The translations under genes were made by a program, and so were the position numbers. Below, in pieces: positions 62,567 through 64,000 of a DNA stretch of 64,000 bases. The stretch lies in assembly GCF_039503195.1 (NCBI RefSeq), contig NZ_JBCJKP010000001.1:10788001-10852000 (forward strand), given 5' to 3'. The DNA comes from Streptomyces mirabilis. Lineage in GTDB: Bacteria > Actinomycetota > Actinomycetes > Streptomycetales > Streptomycetaceae. The notes under the pieces were generated by a model. The model had not been told where the DNA came from. It ran no database searches and saw nothing but the letters and a program-made list of their open reading frames with translations. The stretch's first letter is position 1; each line of letters begins with the position of its first letter.

Positions 62567-62855
62567 TCGATGGCCGAGGTGGGAGTGCCGGCGACGGGTG
62601 TTGTATCGGGTCAGCCAGCGGAAGGCGTCGAGTCGCGCCTCGCGCTCGTTCGACCAGCCTTTGCGGCCCTTGAGCGTCTCCCTCTTGAAGGCCGCGTTGA
62701 ACGACTCGGCGACGGCGTTGTCGGCGCTGGAACCGACCGCGCCCATGCTCTGCCGGACCCCTGCTGACCTGCAGATTTCAGTGAAGGCTCTGCTCGTGTA
62801 TTGAGAGCCGTGATCGGTGTGCATCACCGCTCCGGCCAGGCTCCCGCGGGTCCGC

Positions 62856-62896
62856 TCTCCGATCGCCTACGAGAACGACCACCAAGCAGCAACAAC
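62856..62896 (-). repeat. 41-bp inverted repeat, arm 2 (insertion in orfB)
   Basis: Exact inverse of 62526-62566, inserted between codons of orfB where family members continue directly. It is the sole visible cause of the orfB frameshift. Confidence 0.97.
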
Positions 62897-63443
62897 TCGA
62901 CCGCGCCCAGGGCGTCGGTGACGAGCTCGGTTCGCATGTGGTCGGCGATCGCCCACCCGGCCAGACGGCGTGAGGCGAGGTCGACGACGGTCGCGAGGTA
63001 GAGCGGCTTCGCGCCGCTGACCGGCAGGTAGGTGATGTCGCCGACGTATTTCGTGTTCACCGCGGCCGTGGTGAAGTCACGGCCGATCAGATCCGGCGCC
63101 TTCGGCGCCGCCTGGTCCGCGACAGTGGTGCGGTGCCGACGGCGCAGACGGAGGCCCTCGAGCCCGATGGTCCGCATGATCCTCGCGACCCGCTTGTGGC
63201 TGACCACCGGGCCGCCCTCGTCACGGAGTTCGGCGGTGATCCTGGGTGCACCGTAGGTGCCGTCAGATTCCTGGTGGACCTTGCGAATCCGGGCTGCGAG
63301 GTCCTCCTCGGCGATCTGCCGGGCCGACCTTGCGGCCGCGGTGCGACGCCAGTAGTAGAAGCTCGAGCGGGAGAGGCCGAGAATGTCGCAGAGCCGCTTC
63401 ACGCCGAACCGGCGCTGGTGATCGTCAACGAACTGGCAGCGGT

Positions 63444-63749
63444 TCACCAGCGCGTCTCCGTCGCGAAATACCGGGCCGCCTTGCGGAGAATGTCTCGTTC
63501 TTCCTCCAGCTCGCGAATCCTCTTCCGGGCAGCGGCCAGCTCCGCCTGAACCTCCACACCACCAGGCTGCACAGCGGCCGAAGGTGCGGAGTGGGCGCCG
63601 GGACGGCGCCCGTCGGCGGCCCGGATCCAGTTCCGCAGCGTCTCGGTGTTCACCCCGAGATCAGCGGCGACCGACTTGATCGTCGCTCCCGGCCGCGACT
63701 GGTACAGCGCGACCGCGTCCGCCTTGAACTCGGCGGGGTAGTGCTTCAT
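63444..63749 (-). CDS. IS3-family OrfA
   Basis: A 101-residue OrfA from ATG 63749: MKHYPAEFKADAVALYQSRP, GATIKSVAADLGVNTETLRN and the C-terminal coil AELAAARKRIRELEEERDIL. HTH for end recognition plus zipper for multimerisation. An upstream ATG at 63779 would add ten residues. Its 3' end overlaps orfB by four bases, where IS3 elements make the OrfAB fusion by frameshifting. Confidence 0.88.
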   Translation of the reverse strand: MKHYPAEFKADAVALYQSRPGATIKSVAADLGVNTETLRNWIRAADGRRPGAHSAPSAAVQPGGVEVQAELAAARKRIRELEEERDILRKAARYFATETRW

Positions 63750-63818
63750 CCCCACGGGGACTCCGTTCTCCTGGACCATCAAGATCCAAGTCTCTCCGGT
63801 GTCCAAACTCCGGGGTCA

Positions 63819-64000
63819 GGGCCCAGACGGCTCCCATCGATACGTCTGGTTCGTTGGTGACTGATCACGCGCACGTGGTCCTGACCGCGGCCGACATCAC
63901 GCCAACAGGACCCGTATGCGTACTGATGGCCGAGCGGGGAGTCCGGTCCGCCCGCGCCCGAACCTCTGATCTGCATTACTGACTTCGGCGTTTCGGGGTC
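63819..64000. other. Window end, no identified gene
   Basis: A plus-strand frame ending at 63979 (LVTDHAHVVLTAADITPTGP, then VCVLMAERGVRSARARTSDL) looks coding-like, but its start is lost at the IS3 junction and I do not recognise it. Confidence 0.35.

Larger units (their letters stand above)
62504..63447 (-). pseudogene. IS3-family OrfB integrase interrupted by a 41-bp insertion
   Basis: From 63447: RFGVKRLCDILGLSRSSFYY, GTYGAPRITAELRDEGG and DFTTAAVNTKYVGDITYLPV (first Asp). The frame then runs through LVTDALGAVELLLLGGRSRR and stops beside 62825. The rest is in another frame: HTDHGSQYTSRAFTEICRSA (second Asp) and NAVAESFNAAFKRETLKGRK (Glu), ending at 62504. Between DALGAVE and RTRGSLAGAV, 41 bases are inserted that are an exact inverted copy of orfB's own 3' end, causing the frameshift. 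Confidence 0.85.
62482..63818. mobile_element. IS3-family insertion sequence (~1337 bp), orfB disrupted
   Basis: Ends TGACCCCGGATTTTGAACAC (from 62482) and the inverted TGACCCCGGAGTTTGGACAC (ending 63818) form a 20-base inverted repeat with two mismatches. It encodes orfA and orfB on the minus strand. It lies inside IS5-type debris on its left. The flanks share GGGCC within a base of each end, but no exact target duplication can be claimed. Confidence 0.85.

Noticed and set aside
1..64000. tRNA, rRNA or replication/telomere signals
   Set aside because: I scanned for cloverleaf-like CCA-flanked segments, rRNA cores and dense terminal palindromes and saw none I could support by eye.

Overview
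The window is a high-GC actinobacterial sequence, almost certainly Streptomyces or a close relative. Codon third positions are nearly all G or C, GTG starts are common, and most proteins match families I know from Streptomyces (DUF6223, DUF2690-type XRE regulators, HxlR regulators, mycothiol-dependent MDMPI enzymes, GlsB-like stress proteins). The mix of intact stress and catabolic genes with many truncated genes, frameshifts and insertion-sequence remnants is what one expects of a chromosomal arm or integrated accessory DNA. I see no rRNA, tRNA, CRISPR array or replication origin.

Region 1 (1-7.5 kb): a cold-shock protein, a beta-carbonic anhydrase, a dead IS200/IS605 element (tnpA and tnpB both frameshifted, right-end hairpin kept), a FUSC-type membrane protein, a tiny hydrophobic protein and a PRC-barrel protein. 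Region 2 (7.5-27.6 kb): a stress and redox block. It holds a giant FAD/Fe-S oxidoreductase followed at once by a TPP-dependent pyruvate oxidase-like enzyme, a broken enolase-superfamily gene, a broken GH15 gene, an SDR, a flavin reductase, an AI-2E transporter fragment, an LLM::HAD chimera, transaldolase, a flavodoxin with a premature stop, a GlsB-like protein, a CocE hydrolase plus ATP-grasp ligase operon, and a trio of iron enzyme (broken), HemK-like methyltransferase and CDGSH protein. The gene content resembles the stress/hypoxia islands of Streptomyces chromosome arms; that comparison is inference.

Region 3 (27.6-44.5 kb): inverted IS5-type remnants, DUF6223 divergent from a NarL-type two-component system, DUF4259, membrane proteins, a decayed TniA-TniB-TniQ transposon with a pentanucleotide repeat inside tniQ, a divergent HxlR/NmrA pair, mmsA, a SWIM zinc-finger protein, a lexA scrap and an MDMPI enzyme. 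Region 4 (44.8-56 kb) is an insertion-sequence graveyard: ISAzo13, IS256, an IS701-like element and an IS5-like element that share one CTAG target, two intermixed IS110 copies, and IS3. Scattered among them are an HxlR regulator, a frameshifted methyltransferase, zinc-finger genes and a frameshifted Imm21-type immunity gene.

Region 5 (56-64 kb): a secreted Cys-rich protein; two tandem membrane-anchored XRE regulators with different extracytoplasmic domains (peptidoglycan-binding and DUF2690); a frameshifted sigma factor with its frameshifted downstream partner; a MerR regulator; a SUKH (SMI1/KNR4) protein; and an IS3 element whose orfB carries an inverted 41-bp copy of its own 3' end.

Many genes carry one isolated lesion (an in-frame stop or a 1-4 nt indel). 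Either the region is decaying or the assembly has indel errors, so raw reads should be consulted before gene loss is asserted.
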